In this document: positions 16,365-24,759 of the stretch, piece by piece
Layout: every line of letters starts with the position of its first letter
Numbering within the stretch: the stretch's first letter is position 1
Source of the DNA: Streptomyces himalayensis subsp. himalayensis
GTDB lineage: Bacteria > Actinomycetota > Actinomycetes > Streptomycetales > Streptomycetaceae
Length of the DNA: 64,000 bases
Assembly: GCF_013778455.1 (NCBI RefSeq)
Contig: NZ_JACEHE010000013.1
Location: 1 to 64,000 of the forward strand
Direction: 5' to 3'
Notes under the pieces: model-generated
Told to the model about the DNA's origin: nothing
Database searches by the model: none
What the model saw: the letters and a program-made list of their open reading frames with translations, nothing else
Translations under genes and position numbers: made by a program

Positions 16365-17177
16365 TTACACGGCGGCTTCGCTCCCCGTATCTCCGGCCAT
16401 GCCGGTAGCCGTGCCCGTAACCATGCCCATGCCCATGTCCGTGCCCATGCGCGCGCCTATGCCCGCGCCTATGCCCGTGCCAGTGTCCGTAGCCGTACCC
16501 GCACGCCACGCCCGAAGCGTCGCCTCCACCGCCGGTCCGATCCTGCGACGTGCCTCCTGCCGCGGCACGCCCGTCATCAGCAGGCCGTCGTACGGCGTGT
16601 CCGTGTGCCGTACCGCTGCCGCTACCGCCGCCGTCACCGCGGCCTCGGACAGTGCTCGGCCCGCCGCACTGCGACCGACTCGGCCGCTGCCCCGCACCGA
16701 TGCGTGAGCGGCGATCGCCCGTGCCCGGTCGGGCGGGCAACCGGGGAAGAGCCGGCGTATCTCCTCCGCGAACGCCGCGGTGAAGCGCACGTCCTCCGCC
16801 TCCCGCCGTTTCGCGTCACGCGCCCGACGCCGCGCCCGGACCTCCGCATCCGCCAGACAGCGCTCCTCTGCCCGCGCGAGCGCGTCTTCCTCGACCAGGA
16901 GGCCCTGCCGCTCGTACCGCCCCTGCCGTCGGTTGAAGCGGACGACGACCGCGTACAGCGTGCTGCCCTCACGAGCCCGACGCGTCAGCGCGGTGTCACC
17001 GCGCGCGAGGAACACCAGATGGCCGAGGTCCGCACAGTCGAGGCACCGGGGCACGCCGCCCTCGAGCACGAGAAGCGACAGCGGTCCGCCACGGCACTCC
17101 GCACAGTGCCGCCGCCGCTTCACGGACTGGAAGACGAGAGGCCCACCGGGGCCCTGGAGAGTGGGGGAGGTCGCCAT
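16365..17177 (-). CDS. DUF2293 protein with zinc-ribbon-like N-terminus
   Basis: A 270-residue protein. Residues 20-50 hold two CxxC knuckles (HCAECRGG and RCLDCADL) that probably bind zinc. The middle is Arg/Glu-rich and helical (ARAEERCLADAEVRARRRAR). The DUF2293 domain is at about 145-230, with EEIRRLFPGCPPDRARAIAA and the end motif TPYDGLLMTGVPRQEARRRI. DUF2293 proteins are of unknown function; the pattern suggests nucleic-acid binding. The last 40 residues are a Gly/Thr/Met low-complexity tail encoded by degenerate CCCATG hexamers (about 16397-16500). ATG 17177 follows AAGGGG; the open frame upstream to 17948 is the complement of the uridine-kinase-like gene and not coding. Confidence 0.8.
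   Translation of the reverse strand: MATSPTLQGPGGPLVFQSVKRRRHCAECRGGPLSLLVLEGGVPRCLDCADLGHLVFLARGDTALTRRAREGSTLYAVVVRFNRRQGRYERQGLLVEEDALARAEERCLADAEVRARRRARDAKRREAEDVRFTAAFAEEIRRLFPGCPPDRARAIAAHASVRGSGRVGRSAAGRALSEAAVTAAVAAAVRHTDTPYDGLLMTGVPRQEARRRIGPAVEATLRAWRAGTATDTGTGIGAGIGARMGTDMGMGMVTGTATGMAGDTGSEAAV
16397..16500. repeat. degenerate CCCATG/CCCGTG hexamer repeat
   Basis: A run of imperfect 6-bp units (variants of CCCATG, CCCGTG and CCTATG) inside the 3' end of the DUF2293 gene. It encodes alternating Gly with Thr/Met/Ala, looks like slippage-driven expansion, and stays in frame. Confidence 0.75.
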
Positions 17178-17279
17178 ACGCGCTTCATTCCCCTTGCGGT
17201 TCTCACTGCCTACCGTGGACCTGCCGTGGTCGGGCGGCGGAGGTCCGAGTGCCCGACGGGCCGCCGACGGAGGCGCGGC

Positions 17280-17924
17280 ATGATGGAGCGTGTGCGACTC
17301 GAAGCGATCACCTGGGAACGGCTCGGCGACTCGCTTGCCGACTGGCTGCTCGACCTGAAGCCCCACGACGGGAGCTCCTGGCCGCGGGTCGCCTTCGACG
17401 GAGCCCCGGCCGCCCGTCCCGGCGACCTTGCCCAGCAGGTCGCCGACGTCCTGCGCGCCCGGGGCCGGGCCGCGCTCGTCGTCGGCACCGAAGGGTTTCT
17501 GCGGCCCGCGTCGCTGCGGTTCGAGTACGGGCGCGAGGACGTGGACGCCTACTACGGCGGATGGTTCGACACGGGCGCGCTGTGGCGGGAGGTCTTCGGG
17601 CCTCTCGACCCCGGCGGCACCGGTCGTGTGCTGCCCGATCTGTGGGACGCGGTCGCCGACCGGGCGACACGCAGCCCCTACGTGAAACTCCCGCCAGGTG
17701 GCATCCTGTTGCTGCACGGCCCCCTCCTCCTGGGTCGCTGGTTCCCTTTCGATCTGACCGTTCATTTGCGGCTGTCGGCGGGCGCGCTCCGGCGGCGCAC
17801 GCCCGAGAACGAGCACTGGATGCTGCCGGCCTTCGAGAGGTACGAGTCCGAGGTGGACCCGGGCGCGGCGGCCGACGTCCTCGTACGAGCGGACGACCCA
17901 CGACATCCGGCTTGGAACGGCTGA
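17280..17924 (+). CDS. uridine kinase-like protein with degenerate P-loop
   Basis: A 214-residue protein related to actinobacterial 'uridine kinase' P-loop proteins. The strand-loop that should be a Walker A motif reads VAFDGAPAARPGDLAQQV, with no GxxxxGK[ST], so ATP binding in the usual way is unlikely. Later elements of the nucleoside-kinase fold remain: GFLRPASLRFEYGREDVDAY (substrate-lid region), PPGGILLLHGPLLLGRWFPF (core strand), and a basic LRRRTPENEHWMLPAF helix. ATG 17280 is preceded by GGAGG at 6 nt spacing; a second ATG follows directly at 17283. It is divergent from the DUF2293 gene. The degeneration seems to be a family trait, so a non-kinase role is possible. Confidence 0.75.
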   Translation: MMERVRLEAITWERLGDSLADWLLDLKPHDGSSWPRVAFDGAPAARPGDLAQQVADVLRARGRAALVVGTEGFLRPASLRFEYGREDVDAYYGGWFDTGALWREVFGPLDPGGTGRVLPDLWDAVADRATRSPYVKLPPGGILLLHGPLLLGRWFPFDLTVHLRLSAGALRRRTPENEHWMLPAFERYESEVDPGAAADVLVRADDPRHPAWNG

Positions 17925-18067
17925 GAGCAGCCCCCTACTGCTCAACACTCCTGAATACTGCTCAACGCTCCTGAAGGCATGCCCACGGGGTGATTGCGGA
18001 CCGTTCCCCGTCAGTCGGGTCCTGCCGACCGTCCGCCGTCACTCGACTCCGTGCCGACCCTCCGCCT

Positions 18068-19195
18068 TCACAGCCAGCCGCTCCGCCGGAACGCGCGGTA
18101 CAGGACGAGACAGGCCGCGGCGGTCACCGTCACGACGAGCGGGTAACCGAACCGCCAGTGGAGTTCGGGCATGTGGTCGAAATTCATGCCGTACACCCCG
18201 CAGACCATCGTCGGCACCGCGATCATCGCCGCCCAGGCCGTGATCTTCCGCATGTCCTCGTTCTGAGCCACCGTCACCTGCGCGAGGTGGGCCTGAAGGA
18301 TCGAGTTCAGCAGTTCGTCGAAGGCGGCTATCTGCTCCGCCGCCCGCAGCAGGTGGTCGGAGACATCCCGGAAATAAGCCTGTATCTCCGGGTCCACCAC
18401 CCGTATGGGCTCCGTGGCGAGTACCTGCACCGGCCGGCTGAGGGGAACCACGGCCCGCTTCAGCTCGAGCAGTTCACGCTTGAGCTGATAGATGCGCCCG
18501 GGATCAGCACGCGCCCCGGTCTCGGCGAACACATCAGTCTCGACCTGGTCGATGTCGGCCTGCACCGCGTCCGTGCAGGCCAGGTAGTCGTCCACCACAT
18601 GGTCGGCGATCGCGTGCAGCACCGCCGCCGGGCCCTTGGCAAGCTGCTCCGGTGCCGCCTCCAAGCCCTCGCGCACCGGTCCCAGCGAGCCGTGCCTGCC
18701 GTGACGGACCGTGATGACGAAGTCCCGGCCGACGAAGACCATGATCTCGCCGGTGTCCACCACCTCGCTGGTCGCGGTCAGTTCGGCGTGATCGACGTAG
18801 CAGACGGTCTTGAACACGGCGAAGAGCGTTTCGCCGTATCGCTCCACCTTCGGGCGCTGATGGGCGTGGACGGCGTCCTCCACCGCCAGCGGGTGCAGGT
18901 CGAACAGCTCCGCTATCCCCGCGAACTCCCGCTCAGTGGGCTCGTGCAGACCCAGCCACACAAAGCCGTCGTCGGCCTTGCGGACGAGCTCGACCGCCTC
19001 GACCAAGTCGCGGCCTCCGGGCTGGCGGGTGCCGTCCCGGTACGTCACGCAGTTCACCACCGCGGAGCCCAGGGGGGAGCGGGCGGGGTGACTCAGATCG
19101 ACACGCGGGCGTCGCCGCGCCAGGCGCGCCACCTTCCGGAGGCCGCCCACTGTGCGGAGACTGCCCACCTTCCGCAGGTTGCCTGCCATCGACAT
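18068..19195 (-). CDS. corA: CorA-family Mg2+/divalent cation channel
   Basis: A 375-residue CorA-type pentameric cation channel. The long cytoplasmic domain (about 1-310) has the usual alternating and long stalk-helix segments (DQVETDVFAETGARADPGRI, then LKRELLELKRAVVPLSRPVQ), and the C-terminus has two membrane helices with the selectivity motif Y-G-M-N followed by FDHMPELHW. ATG 19195 is preceded by AAGGAG at 6 nt and gives a short basic leader; the much longer open frame upstream is the complement of the methyltransferase gene. It is divergent from that gene across 153 nt. It ends in SGWL. Confidence 0.92.
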   Translation of the reverse strand: MSMAGNLRKVGSLRTVGGLRKVARLARRRPRVDLSHPARSPLGSAVVNCVTYRDGTRQPGGRDLVEAVELVRKADDGFVWLGLHEPTEREFAGIAELFDLHPLAVEDAVHAHQRPKVERYGETLFAVFKTVCYVDHAELTATSEVVDTGEIMVFVGRDFVITVRHGRHGSLGPVREGLEAAPEQLAKGPAAVLHAIADHVVDDYLACTDAVQADIDQVETDVFAETGARADPGRIYQLKRELLELKRAVVPLSRPVQVLATEPIRVVDPEIQAYFRDVSDHLLRAAEQIAAFDELLNSILQAHLAQVTVAQNEDMRKITAWAAMIAVPTMVCGVYGMNFDHMPELHWRFGYPLVVTVTAAACLVLYRAFRRSGWL

Positions 19196-19348
19196 GCGGA
19201 GCTCCTTGCGCTGGACCCGATGACTTGACGAGCCAGTCTGCCAGGATGCACCACACTCGGTGATTGGGCTGTGGGAACGGAATGATCCGCTTCGGAACGT
19301 GACTGTCAACTGCATGGGGCGAACCAGGCAGACTGTAATGATCAGCGC

Positions 19349-20212
19349 ATGACGCAAACTGACGGACATTTCGTCGACGGCAGGCGGGCACCGACAGAGA
19401 CACAGACGCAGAGGCAGCCCCCGACGCAGGCGCCGACGCCGACGAAGACCGAGGCCGGGCGGCGATTCGACGCCCTCGCCGCCCTGTTCGACCCCACGAC
19501 GTTCCGGCACATCGAAAAGCTCGGCATCGGTCCGGGCGGGCGTTGTTGGGAGGTCGGGGCCTACGGCAACTCCGTGGTCACGTGGCTCGTCAAGAAGGTC
19601 GGGCCCACCGGGAGGGTCCTCGTGACCGACACCGACATCTCCCGGGTGGCATCGGCGGCCCGCCCACCTGTCGAGGTGCGGCGCCACGACGTGGGCGCGG
19701 AGCCGCCGCCCGACGAGAGCTTCGACCTCGTGCACGCCCGGCACGTCCTGGTTCATGTGCCGGACCACGCACGGGCGCTGCAGTCCATGGTCAAGGCCCT
19801 GCGGCCCGGCGGACACCTGCTCGTCGAGGACACCGACCCGGCCTTGCAACCCCTCCTCTGTCCCGACGAGCACGGGCCCGCCCAGGAGCTGGCGAACCGG
19901 CTGCGCCAGGCATTCCGTGCGCTGCTCGCCGAGCGCGGCGCCGACCTCTCGTACGGCCGAAGGCTGCCCCGGCTGATGCGCGAGGCCGGGCTGCGCCAGG
20001 TGGAGGCGGACGTCCACTTCCCGCTCGCCTCGCCGGCTTGCGCCGAGCTGGAGACCGCGACCGTCCAGGAAGTGCGCGCCCATCTTGTCTCCGCCGGACG
20101 TGCCACCGACGAGGAGATCGACCGACACCTCATGAATGTGGCCGCCGGCGAGATGGACCTCGCGACCGCGCCGATGATCTCCGCCTGGGGACGTAAGGCA
20201 CGAAAGGCATGA
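19349..20212 (+). CDS. class I SAM-dependent methyltransferase
   Basis: A 287-residue Rossmann-type methyltransferase. Residues 1-35 are a Gln/Thr/Pro-rich flexible leader. Motif I is CWEVGAYGNSVVTWLVKKVG (a variant of E/DxGxGxG), the acidic strand 2 is VLVTDTDIS, and motif III/post-motif elements are FDLVHARHVLVHVPDHARAL and LRPGGHLLVEDTDP. The substrate is unknown; similar proteins methylate small molecules or quinone-like compounds. The ATG at 19349 is the only plausible start. The gene ends at 20212, 24 nt before the end of the convergent sugar kinase gene. Confidence 0.85.
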   Translation: MTQTDGHFVDGRRAPTETQTQRQPPTQAPTPTKTEAGRRFDALAALFDPTTFRHIEKLGIGPGGRCWEVGAYGNSVVTWLVKKVGPTGRVLVTDTDISRVASAARPPVEVRRHDVGAEPPPDESFDLVHARHVLVHVPDHARALQSMVKALRPGGHLLVEDTDPALQPLLCPDEHGPAQELANRLRQAFRALLAERGADLSYGRRLPRLMREAGLRQVEADVHFPLASPACAELETATVQEVRAHLVSAGRATDEEIDRHLMNVAAGEMDLATAPMISAWGRKARKA

Positions 20213-20236
20213 GAAAACAGGCGCCGGGCGGTGCGC

Positions 20237-21460
20237 CTACCGCCCGTGCGCCGACAACCCCTGCCCCAAAACCGATCCCTCCTGAGCCCATCCCTCCTGA
20301 GTCGATGCTTCCGGAGCGGGACGCTCCGGAGCCGTACCCTCCGGAACCGGTCCCTGCAGCGCCGAGTCATCCGGAGCGGGTCCCTGCAGCGCCGAGTCAT
20401 CCGGAGCGGGTCCCTGCAGCGCCGACTCGTCCGGCCTGGCGTCCACCTGCTGCACCGACCGTGCCCCCGCGCGGCATCCCTCGATGGCCGCCGTCTCTGC
20501 CTCCGCGCCCTTGAGCAGGGCAGCGAGGAACGCACCGGTGAAGGCGTCGCCGGCGCCCGTCGTATCCCGTGCGGTGGCGGGCACCGCGGGAATCCGGGCC
20601 CGTACCGCTCCCGCGCGCGCCACCACTGCGCCCTCGGCGCCCCGCTTGACCACGACGAGAGAGAAATGACGGCTCAACTCGGCTGCCGCGTCCACGTCGT
20701 CCGGCACGCCGGTGAGCCACCGCGCCTCGTCCCCGCTGGGCAGCAGTACGTCGATGCCCTGGGCCAGTTCCAGAAACCGGTCCACTCCCAGCTCGCGGAG
20801 AAAGCCGGCCGAGGCTGGGTCCATGCTCACCGGCACCCCACGCGCGCGTGCCGACGACACAGCGGCCTTCACCAGGGCCCGGCTCGGCCTGGAGAAGCAC
20901 AGGTAGCCCGACAGATGCAGCCGCGCGACGCCGTCCAGCAGCGACGGTGACCAGTCGGCAGGCGAGAGCCGTAGGGACGCCCCGCTGTCCGTGAGGAAGG
21001 TGCGCTCCGCAGATGCGCCCGCGTCGACCAGACAGATCACCGTTCCCGTGGGCGCCTCCGGATCCACGACGAGGCGGGGACGCACCCCCGAGGCCGTCAG
21101 GGCCCGCTCGTGCCACGCCGCGGATTCGGCACCGACCCGTCCCAGCAGCCGTACGTCCGCGCAGCCCCAGCGGGCCGCCCAGCAGGCGACATTGGCGCCC
21201 GCGCCGCCCGGCAGCGTCCGGATCGTCGCCGCCGTGTCCGTGCCGGGGGCGAGCGGCGCGTGGTGCCGGGCCACGACGTCCGTGATGACGTCGCCGACCA
21301 CCAGCAGCGCACCCGGCGCACTCTGCTTCCCCAGCGCGCTCGGATTCTCCGGCACCACCGGCGCACCCTGCGTTTCCAGCGCACTCGGCGCTCTCGACAC
21401 CCCCGGCGCATCGGTGCCTGCGGCCGTCACGCCGGCCGCGTTGTGATCGGTTGCCGTCAC
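20237..21460 (-). CDS. PfkB-family sugar kinase, probable pseudouridine kinase
   Basis: A 407-residue ribokinase-fold kinase. The PfkB N-terminal signature is TLPGGAGANVACWAARWG (about 75) and the C-terminal signature is DTTGAGDAFTGAFLAAL (about 310), with the catalytic Asp in GAGDA. The GTG start (21460) overlaps the stop of the upstream pseudouridine-5'-phosphate glycosidase gene (GTGA), so the two are coupled; pseudouridine kinase plus the glycosidase would take pseudouridine to uracil and ribose-5-phosphate. Unusual features are about 45 extra Thr/Ala/Pro-rich N-terminal residues before the fold and a C-terminal extension with acidic DDSALQGPAP repeats. The substrate is inferred from the gene pairing. 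Confidence 0.85.
   Translation of the reverse strand: MTATDHNAAGVTAAGTDAPGVSRAPSALETQGAPVVPENPSALGKQSAPGALLVVGDVITDVVARHHAPLAPGTDTAATIRTLPGGAGANVACWAARWGCADVRLLGRVGAESAAWHERALTASGVRPRLVVDPEAPTGTVICLVDAGASAERTFLTDSGASLRLSPADWSPSLLDGVARLHLSGYLCFSRPSRALVKAAVSSARARGVPVSMDPASAGFLRELGVDRFLELAQGIDVLLPSGDEARWLTGVPDDVDAAAELSRHFSLVVVKRGAEGAVVARAGAVRARIPAVPATARDTTGAGDAFTGAFLAALLKGAEAETAAIEGCRAGARSVQQVDARPDESALQGPAPDDSALQGPAPDDSALQGPVPEGTAPERPAPEASTQEGWAQEGSVLGQGLSAHGR
20349..20438. repeat. 30-bp tandem repeat in the kinase 3' end
   Basis: Units at 20349-20378 and 20379-20408 are identical and a third, 20409-20438, is diverged. On the minus strand they encode the decapeptide DDSALQGPAP in tandem. Shorter 15-bp echoes (CCTGAG/CCGGAG with Pro-Glu codons) continue to about 20275. 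Confidence 0.85.
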
Positions 21461-22362
21461 GCGGGGGACCAGGCCGCCGCGATGCGTGCCGCCAGCCGTA
21501 CGTTGCCGCGCACCGCCGACAGGTTGGCGCGCAGCGAGGCACCGTCGGTGTGCCGCACCAGATAGTCCAGCAGGAACGGCGTGACCGCCTGTCCCGTGAC
21601 GTGCTGCTCGTCGCAGGCCCGCAACGCGTCGGCGAGCACGCGCGCGTGCAGCGCGGGATCGAGTTGTTCGGTCTCGGGCACGGGGTTGGCGACGATCAGG
21701 GCCGACTCTGGGCCGCCGAGCGCGTCCTGCGCGCGCATCACGTCCGCGACCTCGGCGGGCGAGTTCAGCGTCCACTCGACCGGATGCCCCGAGTCGGACA
21801 GATAGAAGCCGGGGAAGCGCGCCGTGCCGTACCCCGCCACCGCCACACCCAGGGTCTCCAGGCGCTGGAGCGTCGCTGCCACGTCCAGGATCGACTTCAC
21901 GCCCGCGCACACCACCGTGATACGGGTACGCGCCAGCAGCCCCAGGTCGGCCGATTCGTCCTGGGTCACCGTCCACTGACGGTGCACCCCGCCGAGGCCG
22001 CCCGTCGCGAACACCCGTACTCCCGCCCGCGCGGCGAGCAGCGCCGTCGCCGACACGGTCGTCGCCCCGCTCGCCCCAGCGGCGACCGCGAGGGCGAGAT
22101 CCCGGTGTCCCAGTTTGCGGATGCCGCGCTCGTTCGCGATCCGCTCCAGCTGTTCTTTGTCCAGGCCCACATGGGGCCGCCCGTCCAGCACCGCGATCGT
22201 CGCGGGAACAGCGCCCTCCGTACGCACGACCGCCTCGAGCTCCAGCGCCACCTGCAGATTGCGCGGGCGGGGCAGCCCGTGCGCGATGATCGTGGACTCC
22301 AGCGCCACGACCGGCCGCCGTGCCGCGACCGCCTCCCGTACTTCCTCGGACACCACCAGCAC
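21457..22362 (-). CDS. psuG: pseudouridine-5'-phosphate glycosidase
   Basis: A 301-residue enzyme that reversibly cleaves pseudouridine 5'-phosphate to uracil and ribose 5-phosphate, a C-C glycosidic bond reaction. The family is unmistakable: VVALESTIIAHGLPRPRNLQ at about 18-37, GVRVFATGGLGGVHRQW, and VVCAGVKSILDVAATLQRLE with the catalytic Lys, then GFYLSDSGHPVEW. GTG 22362 is preceded by GCAGGAGGCAGGCGC, a good Shine-Dalgarno. It is first in a two-gene overlapping operon with the PfkB kinase. Some family members in secondary metabolism act on other C-nucleotides, but the context here is standard catabolism. Confidence 0.95.
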   Translation of the reverse strand: MLVVSEEVREAVAARRPVVALESTIIAHGLPRPRNLQVALELEAVVRTEGAVPATIAVLDGRPHVGLDKEQLERIANERGIRKLGHRDLALAVAAGASGATTVSATALLAARAGVRVFATGGLGGVHRQWTVTQDESADLGLLARTRITVVCAGVKSILDVAATLQRLETLGVAVAGYGTARFPGFYLSDSGHPVEWTLNSPAEVADVMRAQDALGGPESALIVANPVPETEQLDPALHARVLADALRACDEQHVTGQAVTPFLLDYLVRHTDGASLRANLSAVRGNVRLAARIAAAWSPA

Positions 22363-22461
22363 GCGCCTGCCTCCTGCCTGTCGGACTCCCCCTCATCCCT
22401 GGCGGCCGCGGCGCCCGGTCAAACCCTTGTGCGGCGGAGGAGACCGCAGCAGCCTGGGGGC

Positions 22462-22893
22462 ATGACAGACACCTCGCGCCTCGACCATGTCGTCCTGTGG
22501 GTGAGCGATCCCCTCGCCTCGGCGGAGTTCTACGAGAAGGTGGTGGGCCTGACACCGGTGCGACTTCCGGAATTCGCCGAGGGAAAGGTCTCCTTCCCGT
22601 CCGTCAGGCTCAACGAGGAGACCATCTTCGACCTGGCTCCACTGTCTCTTGCCGAGCGGATGAACGCAGTTCCGGGCGCGGCTGACAGCGCCGGGCACCC
22701 GGTGAACCACGTCTGTATCTCCCTGCCTGGAGACGACTTCGACGCCCTGCACGCCCGGCTGGAGGAGCGCGGCACTTCCGTGTCGGAGTTCTCCCACGAC
22801 GCGTTCGGCGCCCGCGGAAACGCCCGGCGCAGTTTCTACTTCCGTGACCCGGACGGCAACATCTTCGAGGCCCGGCACTACGACTCGGCATGA
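22462..22893 (+). CDS. VOC-family (glyoxalase/bleomycin-resistance fold) protein
   Basis: A 143-residue vicinal-oxygen-chelate protein. The two beta-alpha-beta-beta-beta modules are visible: RLDHVVLWVSDPLASAEFYE at residues 6-25 supplies the first metal His (His9), and the second half has NHVCISLPGDDFDALHARLE and finally FYFRDPDGNIFEARHY with the metal-binding Glu. It could be a glyoxalase, dioxygenase or resistance protein; the sequence does not decide. ATG 22462 has GGGGG 2 nt upstream. It is divergent from psuG (99 nt). Confidence 0.88.
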   Translation: MTDTSRLDHVVLWVSDPLASAEFYEKVVGLTPVRLPEFAEGKVSFPSVRLNEETIFDLAPLSLAERMNAVPGAADSAGHPVNHVCISLPGDDFDALHARLEERGTSVSEFSHDAFGARGNARRSFYFRDPDGNIFEARHYDSA

Positions 22894-22990
22894 CGCAGGG
22901 GCGCGGCCGGAACCATCGTGCCGCGGGGCCGTCGTGCCGCCAGGCCGTCGTGCCGTTGGGCCGGCGGCCGCCTTGGGCCACCGCAGGGTG

Positions 22991-23254
22991 TCAGCGGCGA
23001 ACGCGTCCGCGGTCGAGCATCGCGACCCCCAGCGCCGCCAGGCCGATCTGAATCAGCCACTCGGCCCAGTCGACACCATCGGTGTCGGCCACTCCGAACC
23101 CGGCCGCGATGGCCGAGCCGAGAAGCGCGGCCACGATGCCCACCAGGATCGTCAACAGGATGCCGATCCGCTGCCGGCCGGGCAGCACGAGGCGCCCGAG
23201 AGCGCCGATGACGATGCCGATCACTATCGCGCTGATGATGCCGGAGATCTCCAT
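22991..23254 (-). CDS. GlsB/YeaQ/YmgE-family small membrane protein
   Basis: An 87-residue membrane protein with three hydrophobic helices: SGIISAIVIGIVIGALGRLV at the N-terminus, then ILLTILVGIVAALLGSAIAA, then IQIGLAALGVAML. This is the transglycosylase-associated/YeaQ family, stress-associated small membrane proteins without a defined biochemical role. The ATG at 23254 begins the conserved part; the open frame upstream (to 23404) has no family similarity. The PGRQRIG linker between helices is also typical. Confidence 0.85.
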   Translation of the reverse strand: MEISGIISAIVIGIVIGALGRLVLPGRQRIGILLTILVGIVAALLGSAIAAGFGVADTDGVDWAEWLIQIGLAALGVAMLDRGRVRR

Positions 23255-23496
23255 GTCCCCACGACTCCCTCTGCAATCCGGCTGCATTCGGCCAGCGGGC
23301 GGCATCAGACTCACGTCCTGCTCCCGCCGCGCCTTCCCGGGCCCGGTGCGTTCATCAACTGCCTTCCCCCTGGAGCGGGTTCCAGTCCGGGTGTGCGGGA
23401 GCACGACAGCGTTTCCCGGTACTGCAGCCGGCGCGCTGCACGATACGGCGGTGAATCGAGCTCCGCGGTTGTTCAGTGTTGTGCGCCTTCGACAGC

Positions 23497-24759
23497 TCAG
23501 CGAGCGCGGGTGAACAGGGCGAGCGCGGCGAGCGGCAGCAGGAGGCCGGCGGCGATCAGGTTGAGCCAGCCGTAGCTTGCCTGCGCGACCACGAGACCGG
23601 CTGCCGCGCCCCCGAGGCCCGCCGCCGTGTTCATCGTCAGGTCCGAAACGCCCTGCGCAGCGGCCCGCGCCGGCCCCGGGACGGAGTCGGTGAGCAGCGC
23701 GGAACCGGAGACCAGGCCTGCCGACCAGCCGAGCCCCAGCAGGAACAGGCCCGCGGTGCTCTGAGCATGGCTGCCTCCCGCGGTGCCCGCGACCAGCGCC
23801 GCGCAGGCCAGAAGGCCGACGGACAGCCCGATCACGGAGAGCCTGCCGAACCGGTCCGAGAGCCTTCCCATCACCGGCGAGAACGCGTACATGCCCGCGA
23901 TGTGGACACTGATGACCAGACCGATGAGGTCGATGCTCGCGCCGTGATGGCCCAGGTCCACCGGGGTCATCGACATGATCGCGACCATGGCGGTGTGTGA
24001 GACGGCGACCGTCGCCAGTGCCAGCCGGGCGTGCGGCGAGGCGGCGACCGCGGCGATACCCGCCCGGATGGAGCGGCCTTCGGGGGACTGCTCATCGGCG
24101 GGGGAGAGGGCGCGGGCGGTCAGCAGCGGGTCGGGGCGCAGCAGGACCAGCACCAGCACCGCCGCGACCAGGAAGACGCCGGCGGCCCAGAGGAAGGGGC
24201 CCGCTGCCAGGGGTATGCCGAATCCGGAGGCGCTGGCCCCCGCGGGCGCCGCGATATTCGGGCCGAGAACCGCCCCGATCGTCGTCGCCCACACGACATT
24301 CGCGATGGCCCGGGCCCGCCGCTGGGGCTCCGCCAGATCCGCGGCCGCGAACCGCGCCTGCAGATTCGCGGACGAGGCGGCACCGAACCCCGCCATGCCC
24401 ACCAGGAGGAGCGGAAAGCTCCCCACGACCGCGGCCACGACGACGGTTCCCGCGCCCAGCGCCCCGATCACATAAGCCAGTACCAGACCGGGCCGGCGGC
24501 CGCGGGCGGTCATCAGCGCGGCCAGCGGCACCGACAGCAGCGCCGTGCCCGCGACGGTGGCCGTGGGCGCGAGCCCGGCCAGCGCCTCGGTGCCGCTGAC
24601 CTGCTGGGCCAGTACGGCGGCCAGGGCGATGCCGGTGGCAACGCCCAGCCCGCCGAGAATCTGACTGGCGATCAGCACGACGGATATTCGGCGCCGCAGG
24701 GCGGCCATCGCGTCCGGTGCGATGGACGCGGCGGCGTCCCGCCGGTCGGTGGCGCTCAT
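23497..24759 (-). CDS. MFS drug-efflux-like transporter
   Basis: A 420-residue major facilitator with 12 predicted helices. Loop 2-3 motif is ALMTARGRRPGLVLAY and the matching loop 8-9 motif is GRLSDRFGRLSVIG; helix 5 has the GPNIAAPAGA motif C-like segment usual in drug:H+ antiporters. The substrate is unknown. ATG 24759 is preceded by GGAGGTACCTGCG. About 145 nt upstream there is an imperfect match to the DNA-damage promoter (24903-24925) that I do not accept as real. Confidence 0.87.
   Translation of the reverse strand: MSATDRRDAAASIAPDAMAALRRRISVVLIASQILGGLGVATGIALAAVLAQQVSGTEALAGLAPTATVAGTALLSVPLAALMTARGRRPGLVLAYVIGALGAGTVVVAAVVGSFPLLLVGMAGFGAASSANLQARFAAADLAEPQRRARAIANVVWATTIGAVLGPNIAAPAGASASGFGIPLAAGPFLWAAGVFLVAAVLVLVLLRPDPLLTARALSPADEQSPEGRSIRAGIAAVAASPHARLALATVAVSHTAMVAIMSMTPVDLGHHGASIDLIGLVISVHIAGMYAFSPVMGRLSDRFGRLSVIGLSVGLLACAALVAGTAGGSHAQSTAGLFLLGLGWSAGLVSGSALLTDSVPGPARAAAQGVSDLTMNTAAGLGGAAAGLVVAQASYGWLNLIAAGLLLPLAALALFTRAR

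Noticed and set aside
16397..16500. Hexamer array considered as a CRISPR or regulatory array
   Set aside because: Units are only 6 bp, degenerate, without spacers, and lie inside a coding sequence.
19196..20128. Upstream extension of the CorA frame
   Set aside because: It is antisense to the methyltransferase gene; ATG 19195 with AAGGAG is the real start.
21461..22555. N-terminal extension of the PfkB kinase frame over psuG
   Set aside because: The frame is open but the psuG protein is clearly coded in another frame; the extension is Arg/Gly-rich shadow sequence and GTG 21460 gives a normal coupled start.
23255..23404. N-terminal extension of the YeaQ-type protein
   Set aside because: Composition is unlike the family and the conserved protein begins at ATG 23254.
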